Notes under the pieces: generated by a model
The model's database searches: none
The model's input: the letters and a program-made list of their open reading frames with translations, nothing else
What the model was told of the DNA's origin: nothing
NCBI GenBank assembly: GCA_905221115.1
Contig: CAJNBX010000014.1
Location: forward strand, 1-45,458
Direction of reading: 5' to 3'
From: a bacterium
Lineage (GTDB): Bacteria; Bacillota; Bacilli; Lactobacillales; Streptococcaceae
DNA: 45,458 nt
Position numbers and translations under genes: made by a program
Shown here: piece after piece, positions 8,102 through 17,725 of the stretch
Layout: each line of letters begins with the position of its first letter
How positions within the stretch are numbered: position 1 is the first letter of the stretch

Positions 8102-8659
8102 CTATTTTTTAAAAAATGGTAACCGTAAATCCGCTATCTTTTCAGCAGGTACCTTCATGCCATCCTTGATCCATTTTAGAAGGACTGAGACGATGGCTGA
8201 ACTCCAGAAGGAATGAAGATAAGAGCTGACACCTTTTGATTTCCCATGGTATTTTTCTAGAAATTCCTGCATGGCTTGGACAAAGATTTTTTCCAGATGG
8301 TAATCTAAAGCCAGTTGAATCACTCTGGCTTCCTTTCTTGCTTCTCGGAAAAGGTGAACCCATACCAGATAAAGGTCTGTCTTTAAATCATAATGATGCA
8401 AATGTTCCATAATATTGTGGACAGTTCGTTTAAATACGCTTTCTAAAATCTCCTCTTTGGAATCATAATTGCGATAAAAGGCCGCACGAGAAACGCCTGC
8501 ACGTTTGACCAATTCAGAAATACTAATCTTGGTCAAGTCCTTTTTTTCCAAGAGTTGCAAGAGGGCTGTTTCGATGGCTTCTCTAGTTAATAAATTGGAT
8601 TCTTGGTTTGATTTTCTGAGATTTTCAAGAGACTTTTCAGAGATTCTACGTTCAGACAT
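8102..8659 (-). CDS. TetR/AcrR-family transcriptional regulator
   Basis: A 185-residue DNA-binding protein. The TetR helix-turn-helix occupies about residues 24-72 ('AIETALLQLLEKKDLTKISI', 'AGVSRAAFYRNYDSKEEIL'). The C-terminal part is the usual all-helical ligand domain, of the short kind seen in regulators resembling DhaS; the ligand is unknown. It is read away from degV, and the shared control region holds an inverted repeat over its own promoter, so autoregulation and control of degV are likely (inference). comEB follows in the same direction. Confidence 0.88.
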   Translation of the reverse strand: MSERRISEKSLENLRKSNQESNLLTREAIETALLQLLEKKDLTKISISELVKRAGVSRAAFYRNYDSKEEILESVFKRTVHNIMEHLHHYDLKTDLYLVWVHLFREARKEARVIQLALDYHLEKIFVQAMQEFLEKYHGKSKGVSSYLHSFWSSAIVSVLLKWIKDGMKVPAEKIADLRLPFFKK

Positions 8660-8718
8660 AACATTTTCTTTCTACTTGTCACAACAGACGGATGAGGCTT
8701 TTGTTTCAAGGGTTTTCA

Positions 8719-8727
8719 TGATATAAT
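8719..8727 (+). promoter_or_regulatory. Extended -10 promoter of degV
   Basis: TGATATAAT is a perfect extended -10 element (TG, one base, TATAAT). The -35 region is weak. The start codon is about 56 bases downstream, so the transcript would carry the candidate TetR operator in its leader. Confidence 0.6.
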
Positions 8728-8754
8728 TGTAAAAAAAGACAGAACCTTTGTCAA
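8726..8754 (-). promoter_or_regulatory. Promoter of the TetR-comEB unit
   Basis: Minus-strand TTGACA (8749-8754) and TACAAT (8726-8731) with a 17-base spacer. Its -10 box overlaps the degV -10 box on the other strand, so the two promoters compete for the same DNA. Confidence 0.75.
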
Positions 8755-8770
8755 TGTATAACTGACAAAG
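8746..8770. promoter_or_regulatory. Candidate TetR operator
   Basis: CTTTGTCA (8746-8753) and TGACAAAG (8763-8770) form a perfect 8-bp inverted repeat with a 9-base centre. It covers the -35 box of the TetR promoter and lies downstream of the degV -10 box, a position from which one repressor dimer pair could control both genes. Confidence 0.6.
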
Positions 8771-8783
8771 ATGGAGAATTTCT

Positions 8784-9629
8784 ATGACTTGGAAGATTAT
8801 TGCTGACTCTGGTTGTGATTATCGTCAGCTGGCAACACCAGCTATTGACACGACCTTTGTAAGTGTCCCCTTAACCATTCAAGTAGCTGATCAGGTCTTT
8901 GTTGATGATGCCAGTCTTGACATTGACCAAATGATGGAAACCATGTATGCAACTGCAGAAGCTTCAAAATCAGCTTGTCCAAGCCCAGATGATTATTTGC
9001 GAGCATTTGAAGGAGCCAAAAACATTTTCCTAGTAACTATCACTGGTACTCTCTCTGGCAGTCACAATAGTGCTCAACTAGCTAAGAATATTTATCTGGA
9101 AGAACATCCTGACACTAAGATTCATGTAATTGATAGTTTGTCTGCTGGTGGGGAAGTTGACTTGCTCGTAGAAAAATTAAATGATTTGATTGACCAGGGC
9201 TTATCTTTTGAAGAAGTGGTTGAAGCTATCACCGCCTATCAAGAAAAAACCAAGTTGCTCTTTGTCCTAGCTAAAGTTGATAACTTGGTGAAAAACGGCC
9301 GTTTGAGCAAGATTATCGGTACGGTCGTTGGTCTTCTCAACATCCGTATGGTCGGGGAAGCTAGTGAAACTGGAACCCTTGAATTGCTACAAAAAGCAAG
9401 AGGACCAAAGAAATCGATTCAGGCAGCCTATGAAGAGTTAGTCAAGGCTGGATATGCTGGTGGCCGTATTGTCATGGCCCAACGCAATAACGAAAAATGT
9501 TGTCTACAGCTCTCAGAGCGAATTCGTGAAACCTTCCCACAAGCGGATATCAAGATTCTCCCAACCTCTGGTCTCTGCAGTTTCTATGCAGAAGATGGTG
9601 GTTTGCTGATGGGATATGAAATTGATTAA
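8784..9629 (+). CDS. DegV family fatty-acid-binding protein
   Basis: A 281-residue cytosolic protein of the DegV/FakB family. 'IADSGCDY' at the N-terminus, 'ITGTLSGSHNSAQ' near residue 90 and 'VIDSLSAGG' near residue 118 form the lipid-carboxylate pocket. Such proteins present free fatty acids to the kinase FakA so that the acyl phosphate can enter phospholipids; which fatty acid is bound cannot be told. The gene is divergent from a TetR regulator and ends at its own terminator. GGAGAA serves as ribosome site. Confidence 0.9.
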   Translation: MTWKIIADSGCDYRQLATPAIDTTFVSVPLTIQVADQVFVDDASLDIDQMMETMYATAEASKSACPSPDDYLRAFEGAKNIFLVTITGTLSGSHNSAQLAKNIYLEEHPDTKIHVIDSLSAGGEVDLLVEKLNDLIDQGLSFEEVVEAITAYQEKTKLLFVLAKVDNLVKNGRLSKIIGTVVGLLNIRMVGEASETGTLELLQKARGPKKSIQAAYEELVKAGYAGGRIVMAQRNNEKCCLQLSERIRETFPQADIKILPTSGLCSFYAEDGGLLMGYEID

Positions 9630-9640
9630 TTGCATTCTTG

Positions 9641-10874
<1,234 letters not shown>

Positions 10875-10914
10875 TATTCAATGGCTAAATCAGCCCCAAA
10901 AGAAAGGAACTACT

Positions 10915-11436
10915 TTGGAACATATTATCTTGTTAAGGGGAGTTACTCCTAATGGAAAAAATGCTATCCCTAAAATGTCTTATCTAGTAGATATCTTGAC
11001 AGAAGCTGGTTTTCAACAAGTTCGAACCTATATTCAAAGTGGGAATATCATTCTTGAAAGTGACTTAGATTTAGAAAAAATACGAGAACGTGTCCATACT
11101 CTAATAAATGAAAATATTGGTGCTGACTTAAAAATGGTAATCAAGAACAAAAGTGATTTTAAAAAAATTGTCCAAGAAAACCCGTTTGGAGAACACTATC
11201 TTTATGACCGTATACACGTGATTTTTTATCAAGAAGCTATTCAAAGTCTCCCTTTAGAAAAATTGAAAATTGATTACGGTGAAGAAGAAATTTGTGTCGG
11301 TAACCACTGTCTCTACCTCTATCTCCCTAGAACTGCAAAACGAAAAAAGCTCCATACCAACTATCTTGAAAAGCTTTTCAATGTAGATTTGACCATGCGA
11401 AAACTAAATGTAGTAGAAAAATTATTAAGCAAGTAG
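10915..11436 (+). CDS. DUF1697 family protein
   Basis: A 173-residue soluble protein. The N-terminus 'EHIILLRGVTPNGKNAIPKM' and 'AGFQQVRTYIQSGNIILES' are the typical DUF1697 opening. The start codon is TTG with an AAAGGAAC ribosome site 7 bases upstream; the next ATG (residue 21) would cut off the conserved opening. The function of the family is not established. It lies 54 bases after the flavoprotein gene in the same direction and may share its transcript. Confidence 0.82.
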   Translation: MEHIILLRGVTPNGKNAIPKMSYLVDILTEAGFQQVRTYIQSGNIILESDLDLEKIRERVHTLINENIGADLKMVIKNKSDFKKIVQENPFGEHYLYDRIHVIFYQEAIQSLPLEKLKIDYGEEEICVGNHCLYLYLPRTAKRKKLHTNYLEKLFNVDLTMRKLNVVEKLLSK

Positions 11437-11451
11437 TGCTTGAATTTAGCA

Positions 11452-11479
11452 AAAATCGGAAGAATACTCCTCCGATTTT
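11452..11479. terminator. Bidirectional terminator between DUF1697 and merR genes
   Basis: AAAATCGGA (11452-11460) and TCCGATTTT (11471-11479) form a 9-bp stem with T runs on both sides. It overlaps the stop codon of the convergent MerR gene. Confidence 0.85.
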
Positions 11480-12218
11480 ATTTTGTCTGAGTTTGGACAT
11501 AGTGAGCAATCACATCTGATGTGTACTGGGCTGTTCCAGGTCCAAATTTGTCAATATTTTCCTTAAACTCTGGGTTATAGACATAGCCTTTTCCGATATG
11601 ACCGAAGACTTCAATAGTACAATCAAATCCATAAGTACGGATGGCTTGCAAGAGTTTAGCAGCTTCTTCTTGGTTTTCTGTTGCTGTTACAGGTAGACCA
11701 GCTTGAAGATTTTGTGCCAAGGCTCGAAAGACTTGATTGAAGGCAGCCGTAGCTTCGTCTTCGTGACCTTTTTGGCGCTCGAGCGCTTGGTCCATCACTT
11801 CTTGTCCATATTTCTCTACCGCCTCTTGATGGTATTTTTGATGGTCTTGGTAGTTAAATCCAGCAAATTTCTCTTTAATGCTCATTTCTCTTTCTCCTTT
11901 TTGTTCTTGAATGGTTTTTTGCAAGGTTGAAATCAAGGTATCCAGATGTTCCCTTTCTCGAGTCAAATAGTCCAACTGCCTAGTCAAATGAGGCAATAAA
12001 TCTGTCCTTTCTTCCTTTAATAGCTCTGCTATTTTTTCTAAAGAAAAGCCTAGATATTTATAGTAAAGAATGACCTGAAGGCGTTCCAAATCCTTCTGAC
12101 TGTAGGTTCGATAGCCATTTTCCGACTTTAAAGGAACCAAAAGTCCTATCTTATCGTAGTGGTGCAGAGTCTTGACAGAGACACCCGAAAGCTGCGCAGC
12201 TTCTTTTATATGGTACAT
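11478..12218 (-). CDS. MerR-family regulator with TipAS-type ligand domain
   Basis: A 246-residue activator of the TipAL/Mta class. The MerR helix-turn-helix and wing are residues 1-70 ('YHIKEAAQLSGVSVKTLHHYDKIGLL'), followed by a dimerisation coiled coil (about 75-110) and a TipAS antibiotic-recognition domain (about 115-246). Such regulators sense bulky toxic or antibiotic molecules and switch on their own and nearby promoters. Its own promoter has the 19-base spacer that needs MerR-type activation. It faces away from the sodium symporter gene, which is the closest candidate target. AAGGAGG is the ribosome site. Confidence 0.9.
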   Translation of the reverse strand: MYHIKEAAQLSGVSVKTLHHYDKIGLLVPLKSENGYRTYSQKDLERLQVILYYKYLGFSLEKIAELLKEERTDLLPHLTRQLDYLTREREHLDTLISTLQKTIQEQKGEREMSIKEKFAGFNYQDHQKYHQEAVEKYGQEVMDQALERQKGHEDEATAAFNQVFRALAQNLQAGLPVTATENQEEAAKLLQAIRTYGFDCTIEVFGHIGKGYVYNPEFKENIDKFGPGTAQYTSDVIAHYVQTQTK

Positions 12219-12238
12219 GATTTCCTCCTTACATTGAT

Positions 12239-12269
12239 AGTATAAGCCCTCACCTTAGGTCAGAGTCAA
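12239..12269 (-). promoter_or_regulatory. MerR-type promoter with 19-base spacer
   Basis: Minus-strand TTGACT (12264-12269) and TATACT (12239-12244) are 19 bases apart instead of 17, with a dyad-like CCTNAGG/CCTCACC centre in the spacer. This geometry is the known signature of promoters untwisted by MerR-family activators. Confidence 0.8.
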
Positions 12270-12329
12270 GCGTTTTTGCGAAATTTTTAAACTTTTTGAG
12301 AAGGGGCTAAAAGCTTGAAAATGGTTTTC

Positions 12330-12358
12330 TTGACAGACCTTAGAAAACATGATAGGAT
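12330..12358 (+). promoter_or_regulatory. Promoter of the sodium symporter gene
   Basis: TTGACA (12330-12335), 17-base spacer, TAGGAT (12353-12358). The leader to the start codon would be about 100 bases and contains two hairpins. Confidence 0.7.
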
Positions 12359-12406
12359 AGTCAAGTCTATCGATTAAAAGAAACGCTCATTTTGAGCACT
12401 TATGAG

Positions 12407-12438
12407 GCTATTTGCCAAGGGCAGTAGCTTTTTCTTTT
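12407..12438 (+). terminator. Terminator-like hairpin in the symporter leader
   Basis: GCTATT-T-GCC (12407-12416) pairs with GGCAGTAGC (12420-12428), nine base pairs with one bulge and an AAG loop, followed by TTTTTCTTTT. It lies between the promoter and the start codon. A small hairpin (12385-12389 with 12393-12397) precedes it. This is the layout of an attenuator, though the signal sensed is unknown. Confidence 0.55.
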
Positions 12439-12464
12439 GTAATACTAATTTTAGGAGTTTAACT

Positions 12465-13805
12465 ATGTCTGAAAAATCGCAATGGGGTTCTAAACTGGGC
12501 TTTATTCTAGCATCTGCTGGTTCAGCCATCGGACTTGGTGCCGTTTGGAAATTTCCCTATATGACTGCTGCTAACGGTGGAGGTGGCTTTTTACTGGTCT
12601 TTCTCGTTTCCACTATTTTAATAGGTTTCCCTCTTTTGCTTGCAGAATTTGCCCTCGGACGAAGTGCTGGTGTTTCTGCTATCAAAACCTTTGGAAAACT
12701 AGGCAAGAATAGTAAGTACAACTTTATCGGTTGGATTGGTGCCTTTGCCCTTTTTATCCTTTTATCGTTTTACAGTGTTATTGGGGGCTGGATTTTAGTC
12801 TATCTAGGCATTGAGTTTGGAAAATTGTTCCAACTTGGTGGAACGGGGGATTACGCTCAGTTATTTACTTCAATCATTTCAAATCCAGCCATTGCCCTAG
12901 GAGCTCAAGCAGCCTTTATCTTATTGAATATCTTTATTGTATCACGTGGGGTTCAAAAAGGGATTGAAAGAGCTTCGAAAGTCATGATGCCTCTTCTCTT
13001 TATCATCTTTGTTGTCATCATTGGGCGCTCTCTCAGTTTGCCAAATGCCATGGAAGGGGTTCTTTACTTCCTCAAACCAGACTTCTCTAAGCTGACAAGT
13101 GCTGGTCTCCTCTATGCTCTGGGACAATCTTTCTTTGCCCTCTCACTAGGGGTTACAGCTATGTTGACCTATGCTTCTTATTTGGATAAGAAAACAAATC
13201 TAGTCCAGTCAGGGATTTCCATCGTAGCCATGAATATTTCAGTATCCATCATGGCAGGTCTAGCCATTTTCCCTGCTATGTCAGCCTTCAATATCCAGTC
13301 TGAAGGGGGACCGAGCCTGCTCTTTATCGTCTTGCCTCAACTCTTTGACAAGATGCCTTTTGGAACCATTTTCTACATCCTCTTCCTCTTGCTCTTCCTC
13401 TTTGCGACGGTAACTTCCTCTGTCGTTATGCTGGAAATCAATGTGGGCAATATCACCAATCAGGACAACAGCAAGCGTGCTAAATGGAGTGTGATTTTAG
13501 GAATTTTGACCTTTTTCTTTGGAATTCCTTCAGCCCTTTCTTACGGTGTTATGGCGGATGTTCACATCTTTGGGAAGACCTTCTTTGACGCTATGGACTT
13601 CTTGGTTTCCAATCTCCTCATGCCATTTGGAGCACTCTGCCTTTCACTTTTTACAGGCTATATCTTTAAAAAGGCTCTTGCAATGGAGGAACTGCATCTT
13701 GATGAAACCGCATGGAAACAAGGACTGTTCCAAGTCTGGCTCTTCCTTCTTCGTTTCATCATTCCAATCATCATCATCGTGGTCTTTATCGCCCAATTTA
13801 TGTAA
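12465..13805 (+). CDS. Sodium-dependent amino-acid symporter (NSS family)
   Basis: A 446-residue membrane protein with about eleven to twelve hydrophobic segments, of the neurotransmitter:sodium symporter (LeuT/MhsT/SNF) family. TM1 carries the substrate and sodium motif 'SAGSAIGLGAVWKFPYMTA'. The family imports amino acids, often hydrophobic or aromatic ones; the substrate here is not readable. The start chosen has TAGGAG at 7 bases; an in-frame ATG at 12402 would add 21 residues encoded by the leader hairpin and is rejected. It lies opposite a MerR regulator. Confidence 0.92.
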   Translation: MSEKSQWGSKLGFILASAGSAIGLGAVWKFPYMTAANGGGGFLLVFLVSTILIGFPLLLAEFALGRSAGVSAIKTFGKLGKNSKYNFIGWIGAFALFILLSFYSVIGGWILVYLGIEFGKLFQLGGTGDYAQLFTSIISNPAIALGAQAAFILLNIFIVSRGVQKGIERASKVMMPLLFIIFVVIIGRSLSLPNAMEGVLYFLKPDFSKLTSAGLLYALGQSFFALSLGVTAMLTYASYLDKKTNLVQSGISIVAMNISVSIMAGLAIFPAMSAFNIQSEGGPSLLFIVLPQLFDKMPFGTIFYILFLLLFLFATVTSSVVMLEINVGNITNQDNSKRAKWSVILGILTFFFGIPSALSYGVMADVHIFGKTFFDAMDFLVSNLLMPFGALCLSLFTGYIFKKALAMEELHLDETAWKQGLFQVWLFLLRFIIPIIIIVVFIAQFM

Positions 13806-13807
13806 TC

Positions 13808-13847
13808 AAAAAGGACTTGAGTAATGAACTCAGGCCCTTTCTTTTTT
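13808..13847. terminator. Bidirectional terminator between symporter and manA
   Basis: AAAGG-A-CTTGAGT (13810-13822) pairs with ACTCAGG-C-CCTTT (13828-13840), with A-rich and T-rich flanks on either side. It serves both convergent genes. Confidence 0.85.
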
Positions 13848-14790
13848 ATGGATGACTAACAATCAATTCCAAACCTTGCCCTTCCAGAGTCCAAGCTTCA
13901 ACATCACTTGGTAGGATAAAGTGGCTACCTTTTTGGATTGGATAGTTTTTTCCGTCAACAGTCAGTTGACCTTGACCAGCTAAGACACTAAACAAGCTGT
14001 AATCAGCTGTCTTCTCAAAATCAACTTTTCCAGTAATTTCCCACTTGTAAACTGCAAAAAAATCATTGGATACAAGGAGAGTGGAACGCAAATCATCTGC
14101 TTTAACAGTTACAGGACGGCTATTTGCAGGCTCACCAATATTCAAAACATCGATTGATTTTTCGAGGTGAAGTTCACGCAAGTTACCATTATCATCCTTA
14201 CGATCAAAGTCATAGACGCGATAGGTGGTGTCACTAGATTGTTGGGTTTCAAGAATCAAGATACCTGCACCGATAGCATGCATGGTGCCACTTGGCACAT
14301 AGAAGAAATCTCCAGCTTTAACTGATACTTTTGTCAACAAGTCATCCCAATTCTTGTCCTCGATTTGCTGGCGGAGCTCTTCTTTTGACTTAGCATTGTG
14401 ACCATAGATAATTTCTGAACCTTCATCCGCAGCGATGATATACCAGCACTCTGTTTTACCTAGCTCACCTTCATGTTCTAACCCATATGCATCGTCTGGA
14501 TGGACTTGGACGCTGAGCCAGTCGTTGGCATCGAGGATTTTGGTCAAAAGCGGAAATACAGGCTCAGGACGATTGCCAAACAATTCACGGTGCTCTGCAT
14601 ATAAAGTAGCTAGATCTGTTCCTTCAAAGCGACCATTGGCAACTTTAGAGACACCATTTGGATGGGCTGAGATAGCCCAATATTCTCCGATTTTTTCACT
14701 TGGAATGTCGTAGCCAAACTCATCACGTAGCTTGGTTCCACCCCAGATTTTTTCTTGCATAACTGATTGTAAAAATAATGGTTCTGACAT
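13846..14790 (-). CDS. manA: Mannose-6-phosphate isomerase, class I
   Basis: A 314-residue zinc enzyme that interconverts mannose 6-phosphate and fructose 6-phosphate. Visible cupin metal and active-site segments are 'VQVHPDD' (near residue 96), 'GKTECWYI', and 'YVPSGTMHAIG' (near 165). The second of two adjacent ATG codons is preferred because it is 6 bases from AGGAG. The gene stands alone between terminators, with a GH1 glycosidase gene upstream in the same direction. Confidence 0.94.
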   Translation of the reverse strand: MSEPLFLQSVMQEKIWGGTKLRDEFGYDIPSEKIGEYWAISAHPNGVSKVANGRFEGTDLATLYAEHRELFGNRPEPVFPLLTKILDANDWLSVQVHPDDAYGLEHEGELGKTECWYIIAADEGSEIIYGHNAKSKEELRQQIEDKNWDDLLTKVSVKAGDFFYVPSGTMHAIGAGILILETQQSSDTTYRVYDFDRKDDNGNLRELHLEKSIDVLNIGEPANSRPVTVKADDLRSTLLVSNDFFAVYKWEITGKVDFEKTADYSLFSVLAGQGQLTVDGKNYPIQKGSHFILPSDVEAWTLEGQGLELIVSHP

Positions 14791-14828
14791 CATATTCTCC
14801 TGTCTGATTTTTCTCCCCTCATTATAGC

Positions 14829-14857
14829 AAAAAAAGAGTTCCAGTTGAACTCTTTTT
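14829..14857 (-). terminator. Terminator of the GH1 gene
   Basis: AAAAAGAGTTC (14831-14841) and GAACTCTTTTT (14847-14857) form an 11-bp stem with a minus-strand T run. The TATAAT-like box used by manA (14821-14826) follows directly. Confidence 0.85.
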
Positions 14858-14910
14858 CACATCTTATAAAGTAGGGAGAAGATTTTATAAAAATAGTAAA
14901 CAAATGTGCT

Positions 14911-16368
<1,458 letters not shown>

Positions 16369-16452
16369 TTATTTCTTCTATTGTACTAAAAAGGAGGCAA
16401 AAAGTTTAGAACTATCTGGGTAATGATGGGGCTGAGCTTGCTGACATGTACG

Positions 16453-16473
16453 AAAAAAGACTGAAATCAGTCT
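16453..16473 (-). terminator. Terminator of the SemiSWEET gene
   Basis: AGACTG (16458-16463) pairs with CAGTCT (16468-16473) around a 4-base loop, with a minus-strand T run at 16453-16458. Confidence 0.75.
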
Positions 16474-16478
16474 CCTTT

Positions 16479-16740
16479 TTAAATCAAAGCTGTGATAGCT
16501 GTTACTAAACCAAAAACAATACCAGGTGCATTGGCAGCAGCAAGGGGAATATCTCTTTCCTTTTTGAAAAGACCGTAATAAGCCCATAGACAACAGTTAA
16601 TAGATGCAACCAAGGGCTGGATAAAATTCCCTTTTTGACCGGCAAGATTATTCATGATTTGTGGGAAGTAAGACACATACATCATAACGGACATGAAGGT
16701 CGCTAGCCAACCTAAAACTTTCATTTGTTTTTCAGACATT
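16479..16740 (-). CDS. SemiSWEET sugar transporter (PQ-loop)
   Basis: An 86-residue membrane protein with three helices (about residues 8-26, 42-58, 66-85) and the PQ motif 'SYFPQIMNNLAGQKG' (PQ at 26-27). This is the half-transporter form of SWEET proteins, which dimerise and let sugars cross the membrane by facilitated diffusion. The start is an ATG with GAGG 8 bases upstream; an in-frame TTG two codons earlier is rejected. It precedes the GH1 gene and may handle a related sugar, but this is inference. It has its own promoter and terminator. Confidence 0.85.
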
Positions 16741-16772
16741 TTCAAAACCTCTTTTATTCTTTTATGCTTTCT

Positions 16773-16801
16773 ATTTTATAATTTGATGCAAAAACAAGCA
16801 A
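16773..16801 (-). promoter_or_regulatory. Promoter of the SemiSWEET gene
   Basis: Minus-strand TTGCTT (16796-16801) and TAAAAT (16773-16778) with a 17-base spacer. Confidence 0.55.
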
Positions 16802-16853
16802 GAGTTTGGAAATTTTGTTATAAAAATGTAAACTATCACAATCTTGTTATAAG

Positions 16854-16877
16854 AAAAAGACCGGATTGCTCCGATCT
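16854..16877 (-). terminator. Recurring GCAA-loop terminator, copy 1
   Basis: A minus-strand stem of AGATCGGA and TCCGGTCT around a GCAA tetraloop, followed by T. It lies after the 51-residue membrane protein gene. The 20-base core (16858-16877) is identical to two others nearby. Confidence 0.85.
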
Positions 16878-16917
16878 GTTTGATCCATAAAATGTAAAAA
16901 TGAATAGCTATTGTCAA

Positions 16918-17073
16918 TCAATGGATGGACTGATTGATTGTCAGCAAGCCATGGTTAATTATTTCTGCAATAACTTCAAGACCATGCAAAATAAAACTGC
17001 CTATAATCAATCCTATAATAACTGAACAAATAATCATGGTAATGCAGATTAGATAAACATCCTTTTTTTGCAT
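16918..17073 (-). CDS. Small membrane protein of unknown function
   Basis: A 51-residue protein I do not recognise. A basic start (MQKKD) is followed by one long hydrophobic segment (about residues 6-30, possibly a bent or double span) and a helix that looks amphipathic ('HGLEVIAEIINHGLLTINQS'). The ATG has a perfect AGGAGG 6 bases upstream. A longer frame from an ATG at 17142 lacks a ribosome site. The gene has its own near-consensus promoter and its own terminator, so it is a complete unit. It could be a small regulator of a membrane complex, a toxin or a peptide-like effector; the sequence does not decide. Confidence 0.65.
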   Translation of the reverse strand: MQKKDVYLICITMIICSVIIGLIIGSFILHGLEVIAEIINHGLLTINQSIH

Positions 17074-17172
17074 CTCTTTCCTCCTAATGAAATAAGAAAA
17101 TCCACTTACTACAGCTGTTAAAAAAATCTTTCTCCTTTCCATATCAGTTTTATTTTCTACTGTTATATTTTT

Positions 17173-17201
17173 ATTATAAGATTTTAGGAAAGCGCCGTCA
17201 A
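17173..17201 (-). promoter_or_regulatory. Promoter of the small membrane protein gene
   Basis: Minus-strand TTGACG (17196-17201) and TATAAT (17173-17178) with a 17-base spacer, one of the strongest promoters in the window. The leader is about 90 bases. Confidence 0.8.
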
Positions 17202-17227
17202 TTAATTGTATGTAATCTCTTTATATT

Positions 17228-17251
17228 AAAAAGACCGGATTGCTCCGATCT
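17228..17251 (-). terminator. Recurring GCAA-loop terminator, copy 2
   Basis: The same 20-base hairpin as copy 1 (core 17232-17251) with a minus-strand T run, located after the glyoxalase-fold gene. Confidence 0.85.
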
Positions 17252-17319
17252 TTCAATAGTTCATATTATCACATACTGTTTTAAGAATAATTAAGGTAAT
17301 CTTCAAATAACTAAGCACC

Positions 17320-17667
17320 TTATTTCATACGATAAAAATCAATCACTAGACCAGCAGGGCCTTTAACTAGTAGCGATTCCGTTCCCCAATCAGTTACAGC
17401 TGGACCGTGTAAAATCTCGACACCGATCTCTTTTAAACGTTGGTAATTCTGATTTAGATCCTCAACCTCGATGTGAAGAATGATTCCTGACTGAAAATTG
17501 TTCAAAGGAATCAAATGATTTTGAGACAACATGAGACAATGACTGCCAATAGTGAACTGAGCAAAACTGTTATCAACATAGTCCGCCTTTTTATCCAAAA
17601 TACGCTCCAAGTCAGCACAGACTTGGAGAACATCTGAAACGATAATATCTAATTGATTTAAATCCAT
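17320..17667 (-). CDS. Glyoxalase/bleomycin-resistance-fold protein
   Basis: A 115-residue protein with the VOC (glyoxalase) beta-alpha-beta-beta-beta fold: 'LDIIVSDVLQVCADLERIL' at the start and 'ILHGPAVTDWGTESLLVKGPAGLVIDFY' at the end. 'LHIEVEDL' marks the second half. Members are metal enzymes or binding proteins for antibiotics and small metabolites; the substrate is unknown. GGAGG precedes the ATG. It lies 58 bases downstream of spxB with a terminator between them, so it probably depends on read-through from the spxB promoter. Confidence 0.82.
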   Translation of the reverse strand: MDLNQLDIIVSDVLQVCADLERILDKKADYVDNSFAQFTIGSHCLMLSQNHLIPLNNFQSGIILHIEVEDLNQNYQRLKEIGVEILHGPAVTDWGTESLLVKGPAGLVIDFYRMK

Positions 17668-17681
17668 TTACTATCCTCCAT

Positions 17682-17705
17682 AAAAAGACCGGATTGCTCC
17701 GATCT
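17682..17705 (-). terminator. Recurring GCAA-loop terminator, copy 3 (spxB)
   Basis: Same 20-base hairpin (core 17686-17705) with minus-strand T run, 20 bases after the spxB stop and 15 bases before the glyoxalase-fold start codon. Confidence 0.88.
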
Positions 17706-17725
17706 TTTTAAGTTCCACGAAGAAA

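Noticed and set aside
12402..12464. N-terminal extension of the sodium symporter from an upstream ATG
   Set aside because: No ribosome site precedes it, it is encoded by a hairpin and T run, and the family starts near the downstream ATG. It is kept only as a possible leader peptide in the findings.
17074..17142. Longer 74-residue version of the small membrane protein
   Set aside because: Its ATG has no ribosome site, while the internal ATG has a perfect AGGAGG. The extra segment is the leader.
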